Assembly: GCF_014195325.1 (NCBI RefSeq)
Contig: NZ_JACIBK010000002.1
Span: 248,001 to 312,000, forward strand
DNA length: 64,000 nt
Direction of reading: 5' to 3'
Origin: Rhizobium sp. BK650
Lineage (GTDB): Bacteria; Pseudomonadota; Alphaproteobacteria; Rhizobiales; Rhizobiaceae
Shown here one piece after another: positions 8,236 to 17,473 of this stretch. Each line of letters starts with the position of its first letter. Position 1 is the stretch's first letter. A program made the translations under genes and the position numbers. Below the pieces are notes generated by a model. That model worked only from the letters and a program-made list of their open reading frames with translations. It did no database searches and was not told the origin of the DNA.

Positions 8236-8253
8236 TTTCGATAGCTATCGAAA
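8236..8253. other. Perfect 18-bp palindrome in a convergent intergenic region
   Basis: TTTCGATAGCTATCGAAA is perfectly self-complementary with no loop. It lies 57 bases beyond the guaA stop. No T tract follows on either strand, so a simple terminator is unlikely. The rest of 8012-8309 holds no recognisable gene. It may be a protein binding site or a recombination relic at the edge of the accessory patch. Confidence 0.6.
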
Positions 8254-8309
8254 CGCCTACCTCGCCGAGACCCCGACGCACTATCCTTGAATATCCAAAA
8301 GCACGCCCC

Positions 8310-9872
8310 CTACTCCCACTCGATCGTACCGGGTGGCTTGCTTGTCACATCATAGACCACACGGTTGATGCCGCGGACTTCGTTGATGATGCGGGTCGCG
8401 GCTCGGCCGAGGAATTCCATGTCGTAGTGGTAGAAATCCGCCGTCATGCCATCGACCGAAGTGACGGCGCGCAACGCGCAGACGAACTCATAGGTGCGGC
8501 CGTCGCCCATGACGCCGACGGTCTGGACCGGCAGCAGCACGGCGAATGCCTGCCAGATTGCGTCGTAAAGGCCGGCCTTACGAATCTCGTCGAGATAGAT
8601 CGCATCGGCTTCGCGCAGGATGTCGAGCTTTTCGCGAGTAATGCCGCCCGGGCAGCGGATGGCAAGGCCCGGACCCGGGAAGGGATGGCGGCCGATGAAG
8701 CTGTCGGGCAGACCGAGCTCCTTGCCTAGCACGCGTACTTCGTCCTTGAAGAGTTCGCGCAGCGGCTCGACGAGCTGCATCTTCATGCGCTCGGGCAGAC
8801 CGCCGACATTGTGGTGCGACTTGATGGTGACGGACGGGCCGCCGGTGAAGGAGACGGATTCGATCACATCAGGGTAGAGCGTGCCTTGGCCGAGGAAATC
8901 GGCGCCGCCGAGCTTCTTGGCCTCCTCCTCGAAGGTTTCGATGAACAGGCGGCCGATGATCTTGCGCTTCGTTTCCGGATCGGAAACGCCCTCAAGCTCG
9001 CCGATGAAGCGGTCGGAGGCATCGACATGGATCAGGTGTAGATTGTAGTGCTCGCGGAACATGGCGACGACTCCAGCCGCCTCGTCCTTGCGCATCAGGC
9101 CGTGATCGACGAGGATGCAGGTCAGCTGGTCGCCAACGGCCTCGTGGATGAGCAGGGCTGCAACAGAGGAGTCCACTCCGCCGGACAATGCGCAGATGAC
9201 GCGCTTGTCGCCGACCTGCTTGCGAATATCTTCGACGGCCTTCTGGCGGTAGGCCGACATGGTCCAGTCGCCCTTGATGCCGGCGATGTTATGGATGAAA
9301 TTCGCAATCAGCTTGGCGCCGTCGGGCGTATGCACCACTTCCGGATGGAACTGCACGCCGTAATATTTGCGCTTCTCGTCGGCGATGAAGGCGTAGGGCG
9401 CGTTGGACGAGGTCGCAACAACTTCAAAACCCTCAGGCAGCTTCGTCACGCGGTCGCCATGGCTCATCCAGACCTGATGGCGCGAACCCTTGGACCAAAG
9501 GCCCTCGAAGAGAACGCAGTCCTCATCGACCTCCAGGAAGGCGCGGCCGAATTCGCGGTGATGGCCGCTTTCCACCATGCCGCCAAGCTGCATGCACATC
9601 GTCTGCTGGCCGTAGCAGATACCGAAGACCGGAAGGCCGCTGTCGAAGATGATCTGCGGCGCCCTAGGCGATCCTTCGTCCACTGTCGAGGCCGGGCTGC
9701 CGGACAGGATCACGGCTTTCGGCTGAAGGCGCTGGAAACCTTCTTCGGCGGATTGGAAGGGAACGATCTCGCAATAGACACCGGCTTCGCGCACGCGTCG
9801 TGCGATGAGCTGGGTCACCTGGCTGCCGAAATCGACGATGAGAACGCTGTCGGGATGTGCTGTCTGGGTCAT
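8310..9872 (-). CDS. guaA: GMP synthase (glutamine-hydrolysing)
   Basis: The 520-residue protein converts XMP to GMP using ATP and glutamine-derived ammonia in purine synthesis. The N-terminal class I amidotransferase domain has the nucleophile Cys86 in [10 protein letters not shown], with the downstream catalytic His in GVQFHPEV. The ATP pyrophosphatase domain has the P-loop SGGVDSS. The C-terminal dimerisation domain ends in the conserved PPGTIEWE. Length and motifs are complete. It stands alone, followed by a convergent accessory patch. Confidence 0.98.
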   Translation of the reverse strand: MTQTAHPDSVLIVDFGSQVTQLIARRVREAGVYCEIVPFQSAEEGFQRLQPKAVILSGSPASTVDEGSPRAPQIIFDSGLPVFGICYGQQTMCMQLGGMVESGHHREFGRAFLEVDEDCVLFEGLWSKGSRHQVWMSHGDRVTKLPEGFEVVATSSNAPYAFIADEKRKYYGVQFHPEVVHTPDGAKLIANFIHNIAGIKGDWTMSAYRQKAVEDIRKQVGDKRVICALSGGVDSSVAALLIHEAVGDQLTCILVDHGLMRKDEAAGVVAMFREHYNLHLIHVDASDRFIGELEGVSDPETKRKIIGRLFIETFEEEAKKLGGADFLGQGTLYPDVIESVSFTGGPSVTIKSHHNVGGLPERMKMQLVEPLRELFKDEVRVLGKELGLPDSFIGRHPFPGPGLAIRCPGGITREKLDILREADAIYLDEIRKAGLYDAIWQAFAVLLPVQTVGVMGDGRTYEFVCALRAVTSVDGMTADFYHYDMEFLGRAATRIINEVRGINRVVYDVTSKPPGTIEWE

Positions 9873-9965
9873 GGCGAGCCTTTAATGAAAAGCGCCTCTT
9901 CTTGCAATGCGGGAATTCAGCTGCAGCAGGCTTTTATTGTCCCGATTGTCCCTGCTTCCAAACCC

Positions 9966-10604
9966 TCAGAACCAGAAAACGCCGTCCTCCAGAGCGGTGA
10001 AGAGGCTATCGACGGCATAGGAAAGCTTGCGGTCGACGATATGCAGATACTCGGTCCAGCCGGAAATATGCTGAAGTTCGACCGCGCCATCCGAAATGCC
10101 GCGAAGGCCGATCAGCGGCAGCTTGTAACCCTGGCAGGCGCGCAGCACGGCATAGGTTTCCATATCGACCATGTCGGCCGCGATATTAGCATAGGCGGCA
10201 CCGGAGACGACATTGCCGCCGGTGGAAAGAGTGGCTTCGGGAATGCCGGGGATGCGCAGCGGCAGGTCGAGATCCGCCGGGAGGTCGAGGAAGGGCGTTT
10301 TACCTCTTTCGAAGCCGAGCGGCGAGGCGTCCATGTCGCGATAGGAAACCGTGGTGACCTGATAGACCTCGGTCTGCTGCAGGCGCGCCGAACCGGCCGA
10401 GCCGAGCGAGACGACGAGATCGGGCAAATCGTCGGATGCATCGAGACGGGAAAGGGATTTGGTGATCGCAATCGCAGCCTCGACCGGCCCGACGCCGGTC
10501 ATCAGTGGTTCGATGCGTGAACGCAGGAAGGGTCCATATTCGGCCTCGGCCGCCATGACGAACAGGATCGACTTTCCTGCGACCGACTTCAGTTCGAACT
10601 TCAT
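9966..10604 (-). CDS. mtnN: 5'-methylthioadenosine/S-adenosylhomocysteine nucleosidase
   Basis: The 212-residue protein belongs to the nucleoside phosphorylase (PNP/UDP) fold family. It shows the nucleosidase residues: Glu in FVMAAEAEYG, the VDMETYAV helix with the ribose-binding Met-Glu, and Asp in RGISDGA. It cleaves the N-glycosidic bond of MTA and SAH to recycle methyl-cycle by-products. Its start overlaps the stop of the upstream thioesterase gene by 4 bases, so the two are translationally coupled. Confidence 0.85.
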   Translation of the reverse strand: MKFELKSVAGKSILFVMAAEAEYGPFLRSRIEPLMTGVGPVEAAIAITKSLSRLDASDDLPDLVVSLGSAGSARLQQTEVYQVTTVSYRDMDASPLGFERGKTPFLDLPADLDLPLRIPGIPEATLSTGGNVVSGAAYANIAADMVDMETYAVLRACQGYKLPLIGLRGISDGAVELQHISGWTEYLHIVDRKLSYAVDSLFTALEDGVFWF

Positions 10605-11050
10605 CCCGTAATTCCCTCTCTTCCGCGAATGACCATCATCGTTCCGGTCATGGAGGCGATGAGCTTGGCCGGCCCGTCGCTGATCGCATAACCTCGCCCA
10701 TCGGCAACGATAATGTTGGAACCGGGTTTGGTGATTTCGCCCCTGAAGAGGAAGCGTTCGCCGCGCCCCGGCGACATGAGATTGACCTTGAACTCGATCG
10801 TGAGGATCGAGGCATCGGCATCGATAACGCTATAGGCGGCAAAACCGCAGGCCGAATCGAGCGCTGCGGAAATGATGCCGGCATGCAAAATGCCGTGCTG
10901 CTGTGTCAGTTTGACGTCGAAGGGAAGCTCGATTTCCACCATGCCGTGCTCGACGCGCGTCAACTCCGCGCCGATGGTATGCATGGCCGCCTGTCGTGCA
11001 AAACTCTGGCGGATCCGCTCCCGGAAGTCGCCTCTGTCGGTATCGTTCAT
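10601..11050 (-). CDS. PaaI-family hotdog thioesterase
   Basis: The 149-residue protein has the hotdog fold signature: QQHGILHAGIISAALDSACG, which matches HxGxxxxxxDxxxG of PaaI/YbgC-like acyl-CoA thioesterases, and DASILTIEFKVNLM. The likely catalytic Asp is in ALDSA. It would hydrolyse an acyl- or aryl-CoA; no phenylacetate genes are nearby, so the substrate is open. The ATG at 11050 follows AGAGGGCTGCG and was preferred to upstream codons without similarity. It overlaps mtnN by ATGA. Confidence 0.85.
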   Translation of the reverse strand: MNDTDRGDFRERIRQSFARQAAMHTIGAELTRVEHGMVEIELPFDVKLTQQHGILHAGIISAALDSACGFAAYSVIDADASILTIEFKVNLMSPGRGERFLFRGEITKPGSNIIVADGRGYAISDGPAKLIASMTGTMMVIRGREGITG

Positions 11051-11282
11051 CGCAGCCCTCTCGCGACCGCGAAAGTGGCATGGTCGGCCGGATTCGACAA
11101 GGTTGCAATCCGGCTCCTCATGCTTTTGTCTTTCAGCCAAGGCTTTTTGAACACGCGACCTGTCGGTAGTTGCCGATGCGGCCCCGTCGCGATTGAGCAT
11201 CGTTTTTGCCTATTTGTGCCATGGGATATCTTCTGAACAGGCTTCCACGGGATTATGATCGCTCGAACCTGAGGGCGAGCCG

Positions 11283-12359
11283 ATGAAGAAGTTTCCTCAA
11301 TCTATGAGCGATTACGAGGCTTGGCTGGCAAACGAGCTGGAAAACGAGCTCGTGCAGGAAGATCTCGACGAGAAGCACCGAAAGATGCGTGAGGAAGCAT
11401 TCTACTTCCTTCGCGCCACCTATTGGCGCTGGGCGGAGATCATCTATGACGTCAAGCCGGAGCTCGCCGATATGCCGCAAGTGCTGTCGATCGGGGATAC
11501 GCATCTGGAGAATTTCGGAACCTGGCGGGATATTGAAGGACGGCTCGTCTGGGGGGCCAACGATTTCGACGACGCAGCAATCATGCCTTATGGGCTGGAT
11601 CTCGTGCGGCTGGTGGCAAGTGCCGTTTTGGCCCGGCGGGACGATGAGATTTCCGGCAGGGCGATCGCCGAGCTCATTCTCGCCGGCTATGTACGCGGCC
11701 TTGACCATCCGGCTCCGATCAATTTGGAGCGCGATCATCCTTGGCTGCGCGACAAGCTTTTGCTTTCGGAAGAGGAGCGGGAAGATTTCTGGAAAAAATG
11801 CGACAAGCGCCAGCCCGGCAAAAAGCCGGTGCCCGGCCGTTTTGTCGAAGCCTTGAAAAACGCGCTGCCGAAGGGTTCGGGAAGCGTCACGCCCGTGCCG
11901 GTGACGAAGGGAACGGGGAGTCTCGGGCGGCCGCGTTTCATCGCTTATGTGAAGGAGTGGCGCGGCGGACCCGTGCTGCGTGAAGCCAAGGCGCTTGTGC
12001 CCTCCGCCTGGTCGTTGGCGCGGCCTGGAGATTACGTCATCAGGACCGGGGTTATCGCCGCCGGGCGGATGCGCAGCCCTGATCCTCATTTCGCCGTATC
12101 GGGCCGCATTCTCGTTCGCAGGCTCTCGCCGAACAGCCGCAAGATCGAGATCAAGACCGATGCGAAGACCCTGCTGAACGGTTCGATGCTGGAACTGATG
12201 GGATTTGAGATTGCCAACTGTCATTCGGACGACGCAGCAGGTGCTACGGCAATACGCAATGACCTGCGCTCTCGCGGCGAAGACTGGCTTTATGAGGCGG
12301 CGCGGGTATCCGCCGAAGCCACGGAAAGGGAATGGAAGGCCTACCGCACGGACGCTTGA
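11283..12359 (+). CDS. DUF2252 family protein (kinase-like fold)
   Basis: The 358-residue protein matches DUF2252, an uncharacterised family with resemblance to aminoglycoside phosphotransferase/kinase-like folds. Visible landmarks are GDTHLENFG at residues 71-79, similar to the catalytic loop HGDxHxxN, and NDFDDA at 93-98, similar to the metal-binding IDFxDA. The order of these two motifs is kinase-like, but no activity is established. The gene overlaps the convergent DUF1513 gene by 19 bases. Confidence 0.8.
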   Translation: MKKFPQSMSDYEAWLANELENELVQEDLDEKHRKMREEAFYFLRATYWRWAEIIYDVKPELADMPQVLSIGDTHLENFGTWRDIEGRLVWGANDFDDAAIMPYGLDLVRLVASAVLARRDDEISGRAIAELILAGYVRGLDHPAPINLERDHPWLRDKLLLSEEEREDFWKKCDKRQPGKKPVPGRFVEALKNALPKGSGSVTPVPVTKGTGSLGRPRFIAYVKEWRGGPVLREAKALVPSAWSLARPGDYVIRTGVIAAGRMRSPDPHFAVSGRILVRRLSPNSRKIEIKTDAKTLLNGSMLELMGFEIANCHSDDAAGATAIRNDLRSRGEDWLYEAARVSAEATEREWKAYRTDA

Positions 12360-13456
12360 TGAGCGATATGCACGATATGCTGATCCCAGGCGACATCGCT
12401 GTGAGCGGACAGGAAATCGCCGTCATAGGAAGAAACTGCAAAGCCGCCGGGGGCAGGCGCAATGCCTGCGGCATCCGGGACGTTCTCCTCGCGTAGCACC
12501 TTGCCCGTCTTGGCATCGATGGTGATAGACGCGCCGCCGATCGGCGAGGTGACGCCGACCAGCCCTTCCCTACGGTTGACCGCGATTGCCCCGACATAAT
12601 TGGCAAGTCGCCGCGTCGTCTCCTCGGGCAGATCGATGAAAACAAGATGCTCGCCTTTGGCGAAATGACCAACGAGTGGCGGCAGATCCTTGCGATGGCC
12701 TTCATACTGACAGGCAAACCAGATGCGGCCATCGGCGTCGATATCGACATGCCGTGTTGAGACAGAGGACCATTGCTCTGGCAGCGTGTGTTTTTCGATC
12801 AGCGCGCCGGTCGTCGCATCGATGAGGACGAGCGACGGCTGCATATTGCCGAGATTGAGCTTGGTGCGGCCGAAATCCGGGTGGGTCTCGATGCCGCCAT
12901 TGGCAACGATCAACATACGGCCGTCATCGGAGATCGTCATGTCATGCGGGCCGACGCCATAGCTTTCGTATTCGCCGATGCGGGCAAAACGATTCATCGC
13001 ATCGTAGAGACCGATCATGCCGCGGTTGTTGTCGAAGTCGTTCTCGCTGGCGTAGAGCAGCCGCCCATCGGGCGAAAAGGCACCGTGGCCATAGAAATGC
13101 CGCCCCTCCGGCGAGGTGATGACAATGGGCCCTCCCTTGTTCCAGGGATCGAAGATCATGGCAAAGGTGCCTGGCCGGCGTGCGAAGGCGACTGTGCGGC
13201 CGCTGGCGGCGCTATAGGCCATGCCGTGGGCGCGGGCGGGCAGCGTCATCTGATCGACGATCTCGCCGCGCTCGGTGACCGTCGCTATGGCAAAGGAGCC
13301 GTTGGCGGCGCGGATGCCCGAGGCATAGACGGCATCGGCGCGCTGGACCGCCAAAAGTGCTTGCGGCTTCAACCCTGCAAGAAAGCCGATGCCGGCGGCC
13401 TTGATGAAGCCGCGGCGGTCGATAGCGGCGCTGCGCCACACCGGCTCAGTCTCCAT
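12341..13456 (-). CDS. DUF1513 periplasmic beta-propeller protein, Tat-exported
   Basis: The 371-residue protein begins METEPVWR and carries a twin-arginine motif RRGFIKAAGIGFLAG, so it is probably exported folded. The rest has repeated beta-propeller-like segments (GHGAFSPDGRLLYASEND, GVGPHDMTISDDGRMLIVAN) typical of DUF1513. In many proteobacteria DUF1513 follows imelysin and di-heme oxidoreductase genes, as here. Its start overlaps the preceding imelysin gene by 11 bases, marking it as the last gene of that operon. The molecular role is unknown; a metal-uptake accessory role is inferred from context. Confidence 0.87.
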   Translation of the reverse strand: METEPVWRSAAIDRRGFIKAAGIGFLAGLKPQALLAVQRADAVYASGIRAANGSFAIATVTERGEIVDQMTLPARAHGMAYSAASGRTVAFARRPGTFAMIFDPWNKGGPIVITSPEGRHFYGHGAFSPDGRLLYASENDFDNNRGMIGLYDAMNRFARIGEYESYGVGPHDMTISDDGRMLIVANGGIETHPDFGRTKLNLGNMQPSLVLIDATTGALIEKHTLPEQWSSVSTRHVDIDADGRIWFACQYEGHRKDLPPLVGHFAKGEHLVFIDLPEETTRRLANYVGAIAVNRREGLVGVTSPIGGASITIDAKTGKVLREENVPDAAGIAPAPGGFAVSSYDGDFLSAHSDVAWDQHIVHIAHQASVR

Positions 13457-14549
13457 CCGAGAAGGAGAAGCCGGCCGAAAGACCGATTGCCGTCCCATAT
13501 TGATCGCTGATCGTGGTGATGAGATCACGGCTTTCGGTAAGTAGCATATCAAGCTTGGCCTTCTCCGAATCGCTGGTCGCAACCTCGATATCCGGGTTCA
13601 GCTTCGACACGCCGTCGATGATCGTCTTCAGCTTGGTATCGATCGCCTCGGCGACCTGCTTCTTCTCCGGCGGCAACAGGTCGGCCATCCCGGCCTTCTG
13701 CCAGAGTATGCGGATACCTTCTAGATTGGCGGCGATGGACTTCCAAGTGTTCTTCGAGCGCCAGTAGATCGCCATATGTGGGCGAGCGGGCGTATCCTTG
13801 CCTTTGTAAAACTGCTCGAGCCGCTGGTCGCGGACATTCTCGGCGCCGTGGACGAGGATGCCGAGTAGAGCGGTAACGGCTTCCTTGTTGTCCATGAAGT
13901 CATTGCTCTGCGGCCCGGGATGCTTCCAGCTCACCTGCACGCCGTCGGGCTTCTCCCAGGCGGCGACCACTTCGCCGGCCTCGCGCTGGATATTGCCCGC
14001 CACTGCCTGGCCGTAGAGGCAACGGAAGCCGCCCTTCTGCTTGATGAGGTCCTCCGAGCCGTTGCCATAGAGAACATATTCGAGCGCTGTCAGGCCCTGC
14101 AGCGCCACACTCTTGCCGGCGATCGCGTCGACGGTCGCGTCTTTTGGATCCGCCTTGGCGATCAGCGCCTGAACCTGCTTGAGGCCAACCCCTTTGCGGT
14201 CAGGGTAGAAGAGGATGTGTTCGAAGAGATTGTCCTGGATGACAGGACCGGTCTGCACGATTTCGATCGTCGACCAGTAGCGGATTGTATCGTCGAAAGC
14301 AGATTTGGCACGGTCAAGCGTCTGCTGCGTCCCGGCAGCGCAGAGATCGTTCATAGCTGTCGTCAGCCGCGCGGATGATTGCTGCATGTTGCGATAACCG
14401 GGCCGGATGACCTCATCCACGGCACGTTGCATGACCGAAGGCACGGCATCCTCGTTGAGGCCCGAAGCGGGTGCGGCGCTCTGGGCGCCGGCCGATGTGG
14501 CAAGGCCGGTCAGGGCGAGGCAAAGGAGGGTGTGCCAGGGGCGCATCAA
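13446..14549 (-). CDS. Second imelysin-family protein, GxHxxE His replaced
   Basis: The 367-residue protein has a signal peptide (LLCLALTGLATSAGA) and the helical imelysin-like repeat architecture. At the position of the family GxHxxE motif it reads GLTALE (residues 152-157), so the histidine is replaced by Thr while Glu157 remains. Imelysin proteins are periplasmic and linked to iron acquisition; peptidase activity is doubtful for the group. Starts at 14549 and 14546 are both possible, overlapping the di-heme gene stop by 1-4 bases. It probably works with the upstream canonical imelysin protein. Confidence 0.87.
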   Translation of the reverse strand: MMRPWHTLLCLALTGLATSAGAQSAAPASGLNEDAVPSVMQRAVDEVIRPGYRNMQQSSARLTTAMNDLCAAGTQQTLDRAKSAFDDTIRYWSTIEIVQTGPVIQDNLFEHILFYPDRKGVGLKQVQALIAKADPKDATVDAIAGKSVALQGLTALEYVLYGNGSEDLIKQKGGFRCLYGQAVAGNIQREAGEVVAAWEKPDGVQVSWKHPGPQSNDFMDNKEAVTALLGILVHGAENVRDQRLEQFYKGKDTPARPHMAIYWRSKNTWKSIAANLEGIRILWQKAGMADLLPPEKKQVAEAIDTKLKTIIDGVSKLNPDIEVATSDSEKAKLDMLLTESRDLITTISDQYGTAIGLSAGFSFSDGD

Positions 14550-16084
14550 AGTGACTCCAGAAATGCAATTAGAGCCTCTCTATCGTCTTTTGACAGCGAG
14601 GAGAATGCGTTACGGGCTTTTTCAGCTTCGCCGCCATGCCAGAGGATCGCTTCGGTGAGATTTCTGGCGCGGCCGTCGTGCAGGAAGAAACTGTGTCCGC
14701 TGACAGTCCGGGTCAGTCCTATACCCCACAGCGGAGGCGTACGCCATTCACGTCCGTCTGCAAATCCCACCTGCTGGCCATCAGCAAGGCCGTCGCCCAT
14801 GTCGTGCAGCAGGAAATCTGAATAGGGCCAGATAAGCTGGAAGGATTGCGCTTTTTCGGCCGTATCGCGGCGGGTAACGAACTTCGGGACATGACAGGAA
14901 ATGCAGCCCGATTCATAGAAGATCTTCTTGCCACGTAGGGTCTCGGCAAAGCTTGCCTTGCGGCGGGCTGGCACAGCGAGGTTCTCCGAATAGAAGGTGA
15001 CGAGATCGAGTACCGGGCCTGGAGCCTCCTCGTTACCGAGGCGTTTCTGCACGCCGATTGGCATGACGAGGCACATTGACTCAGCTGCAGTGCAATCGCC
15101 ATGGGCATCGGGTCTGTCCGGTGTCGAAATGCCGATATCGTTGAAGAAGGCATCGGCGCTCTGATCGCGCACATTGGCATTCTGCGCCTTCCAGCCGAAG
15201 CGGCCGAGTGCGATCTTGCTGGTGCGATGGTCGCGTACGGTGGCTGCCTTCCCAGATATGCCGTCGTGATCCAGATCGTCAGGATCGGCATACGCGAGGA
15301 TATCGGCCTCGGGAATGGCTTGGATGAGCCCAAGGCCGATCATCGGAGGAGCGACGCGCGCCGAGATTGTCGTCGCAGGGTCGAGTGGACCATAAGCGAG
15401 GTCCTTGACGGAATAAGCGGGCTTACGCAGCCGCACCGTCTCGCCATCGGCAAGTGTGACCGCTTCCTCCGTATAGGTAATCGCGACCTTGCCCTCGGCC
15501 GGAAGCCCGGGAACGGCGAGATCCTGAAGTTGGTGACCGTAAACCGGATCGGGGAAAGTGACGACATCCGCATCGGCGAGCGCCTTTTCCTCCTCAGGCG
15601 TCTTTGCCGCACGGGCAAGGCGCAGGAACATGGAGGTGGCGCTCGGGCCGCCTTCCGGCGGTTTGCCGCGGCCATCGTTGAGATGGCAGCTCATGCAGGA
15701 GCGGGCGTTGAAGAGCGGGCCGAGGCCGTCGGAGGCCTGCGTCGAGGAGGGCGCGGAAACCCAGAGCTTGCGGAAGAGCGCGTTGCCGAGCCGGAAATTC
15801 TGCTCTTCCTCGAAAGGGATATTGGCCGAAATATGAGAGAAGCTGTCTTCGGTGACCGGATCGACGGAGGTCGCCGCACCCGCCTGCATGGCCTCGTATG
15901 GCTCGGCCTTACTGAAGTCGCTGGTCGGCCGTGTGATTTCGTCGACACGCTTCAGGTCCGCATCGGAAAGGTCGGTCCGTCTGGTTGGAAGATCGAAGGC
16001 GCCGGCGATGGCGACGGGAAGCCCGGCGAGCATAGCGCAAAAAGCTGCGCTGACAAGGAGACGACGGGCCGGTTCATGCGACAT
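14546..16084 (-). CDS. Di-heme oxidoreductase family protein
   Basis: The 512-residue exported protein has two c-type heme sites, CMSCH at 130-134 and CISCH at 394-398. It belongs to the di-heme oxidoreductase/thiol oxidoreductase family found next to imelysin genes. An N-terminal hydrophobic segment with LAGLPVAIAGA is a likely signal peptide. It may shuttle electrons or change the redox state of iron in the periplasm. The ATG at 16084 has no clear Shine-Dalgarno site and lies 11 bases after a GC-rich hairpin in the mRNA. This suggests lower or coupled expression relative to the upstream gene. Confidence 0.88.
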   Translation of the reverse strand: MSHEPARRLLVSAAFCAMLAGLPVAIAGAFDLPTRRTDLSDADLKRVDEITRPTSDFSKAEPYEAMQAGAATSVDPVTEDSFSHISANIPFEEEQNFRLGNALFRKLWVSAPSSTQASDGLGPLFNARSCMSCHLNDGRGKPPEGGPSATSMFLRLARAAKTPEEEKALADADVVTFPDPVYGHQLQDLAVPGLPAEGKVAITYTEEAVTLADGETVRLRKPAYSVKDLAYGPLDPATTISARVAPPMIGLGLIQAIPEADILAYADPDDLDHDGISGKAATVRDHRTSKIALGRFGWKAQNANVRDQSADAFFNDIGISTPDRPDAHGDCTAAESMCLVMPIGVQKRLGNEEAPGPVLDLVTFYSENLAVPARRKASFAETLRGKKIFYESGCISCHVPKFVTRRDTAEKAQSFQLIWPYSDFLLHDMGDGLADGQQVGFADGREWRTPPLWGIGLTRTVSGHSFFLHDGRARNLTEAILWHGGEAEKARNAFSSLSKDDREALIAFLESL

Positions 16085-16094
16085 TACAAGGGTT

Positions 16095-16122
16095 CGGGCC
16101 GCTCCGGTTTCAGAGCGGCCCG
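16095..16122 (-). promoter_or_regulatory. GC-rich hairpin between imelysin and di-heme genes
   Basis: A perfect 10-bp stem (CGGGCCGCTC / GAGCGGCCCG) with an 8-base loop lies in the 46-base gap between the two cistrons. No T tract follows on the minus strand, so it is more likely an attenuator or mRNA-stabilising element than a full terminator. Confidence 0.55.
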
Positions 16123-16130
16123 CCTTTTGC

Positions 16131-17408
16131 TTATTTGAAGACGGCGTTAGGATTATCCAAGCTGTCGGAACCTTCAAGCTCGACGGTGCCGAGGTCAAGT
16201 GCGGCAATAACGCGCTGGACCGACTTCGTTTGGTCTATAAGCCCGTCGATGGCGGCCTGGACGACGGCGTTGCCTTCCTTGTTGCCCTCGCCGATCATCT
16301 GGTCGTACTTCTCGACCGTCTCGCCGCGCTTGGCCATGGCGTGCATGGCATCCAGCGTTTTGTTGAGTTTGCCGGTCATTTCGGCGTCGAGGGCCTTGTC
16401 CTTTGCTGCGACGAGGTCGTGCAGCGACGGGCCGGTCATCTTGGTGCCGTCGACGCGGGTATATTCGCCCGTATAGGCGGCGGCGATGCCGATCGCGTCG
16501 TTCAGATGCGAATTGTAGGTATTGTCCGAGAAGCAATCATGCTCTTCTTCCGGATCGTGCAGCAGCAGGCCGAGCTTCATGCGCTCGCCGGCGAGCTCGC
16601 CGTAGGAAAGCGAGCCCATACCCGTCAGGATGGCGACGAGGCCAGCCTTCGGATCAGCTTCGACATGCTTGGTGGCTTCGCCATCCGCCGCCCAGTCGTC
16701 GGTCATTTCCTGCAGGTCGGAAACGAGCAGCGTGGAAGCTGACTTCAGATATTCGGCGCGGCGGTCGCAATTGCCATGCGTACAATTCTTTAGATCGTAA
16801 TCCGTGGCGGGGCGCTCGCCGGCGCCCGGTCCGGTGCCATGCAGATCCTGGCCCCAGAGCAGGAATTCGATGGCATGATAACCGGTCGCGACATTGGCTT
16901 CGATACCGCCGGCTTCGGCCAGCGTGCCGGAGAGGAATTCGGGCGTCAGTTTGGAAGCATCGACATCCTTGCCGTCGATCTTGATCGTCTTGTTGGCGAT
17001 GACGTTGGCGACATAGAGAGAGTTCTCATCGCTTTCGGTGCCGTAGGAGGGATCGACGTAATCGATGAGGCCTTCGTCGAGCGGCCATGCATTGACCTCG
17101 CCTTCCCAGTCGTCGACAATGGGGTTGCCGAAACGATAGACTTCCGTCTGCTGATAGGGAACGCGCGCCTTTATCCAGGCGTCCCTGGCAGCCTTCAGCG
17201 TCGCGTCGTTAGGCGTCTTCAGCAGCGCATCTATCGCTGCATCGAGCGTCTTGGCTGTTGTCAGCGAATCCTCGTACTTGGCATGGGCGATTTCGGCATA
17301 GTGCTTCACGACAGCGGCTGCGTCGATTTCCGCGTGGGCGGGAAGGGCGAGCAGGGCGGCGGGGGCAATCGCCAGCGCGGCTGCGCGGAACGTGCGTCTG
17401 AGCTTCAT
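16131..17408 (-). CDS. Imelysin family protein, iron-regulated
   Basis: The 425-residue protein has a clear signal peptide ending LPAHA and two imelysin-like halves. The family GxHxxE motif is intact as GYHAIE at residues 176-181, followed by FLLWGQD. Related proteins (IrpA, EfeO M75 domain) are periplasmic and needed for iron uptake. CAGGAGAGGATT precedes the ATG. It is the first gene of the four-gene set, and a candidate Irr box and -35 element lie upstream at 17474-17505. Iron-dependent control is therefore likely. Confidence 0.9.
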   Translation of the reverse strand: MKLRRTFRAAALAIAPAALLALPAHAEIDAAAVVKHYAEIAHAKYEDSLTTAKTLDAAIDALLKTPNDATLKAARDAWIKARVPYQQTEVYRFGNPIVDDWEGEVNAWPLDEGLIDYVDPSYGTESDENSLYVANVIANKTIKIDGKDVDASKLTPEFLSGTLAEAGGIEANVATGYHAIEFLLWGQDLHGTGPGAGERPATDYDLKNCTHGNCDRRAEYLKSASTLLVSDLQEMTDDWAADGEATKHVEADPKAGLVAILTGMGSLSYGELAGERMKLGLLLHDPEEEHDCFSDNTYNSHLNDAIGIAAAYTGEYTRVDGTKMTGPSLHDLVAAKDKALDAEMTGKLNKTLDAMHAMAKRGETVEKYDQMIGEGNKEGNAVVQAAIDGLIDQTKSVQRVIAALDLGTVELEGSDSLDNPNAVFK

Positions 17409-17473
17409 AATCCTCTCCTGTGACGGATTTCCGTCTGAATCCGGCAACGTCTCTTCGCGCAAAAGCAAACTGG

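Noticed and set aside
8236..8253. Rho-independent terminator for guaA
   Set aside because: The palindrome has no loop and no T tract on either strand.
9048..10520. 490-codon open frame on the plus strand
   Set aside because: It runs opposite to guaA and mtnN, whose motifs are complete; its translation matches no family and is a by-product of high-GC codon use.
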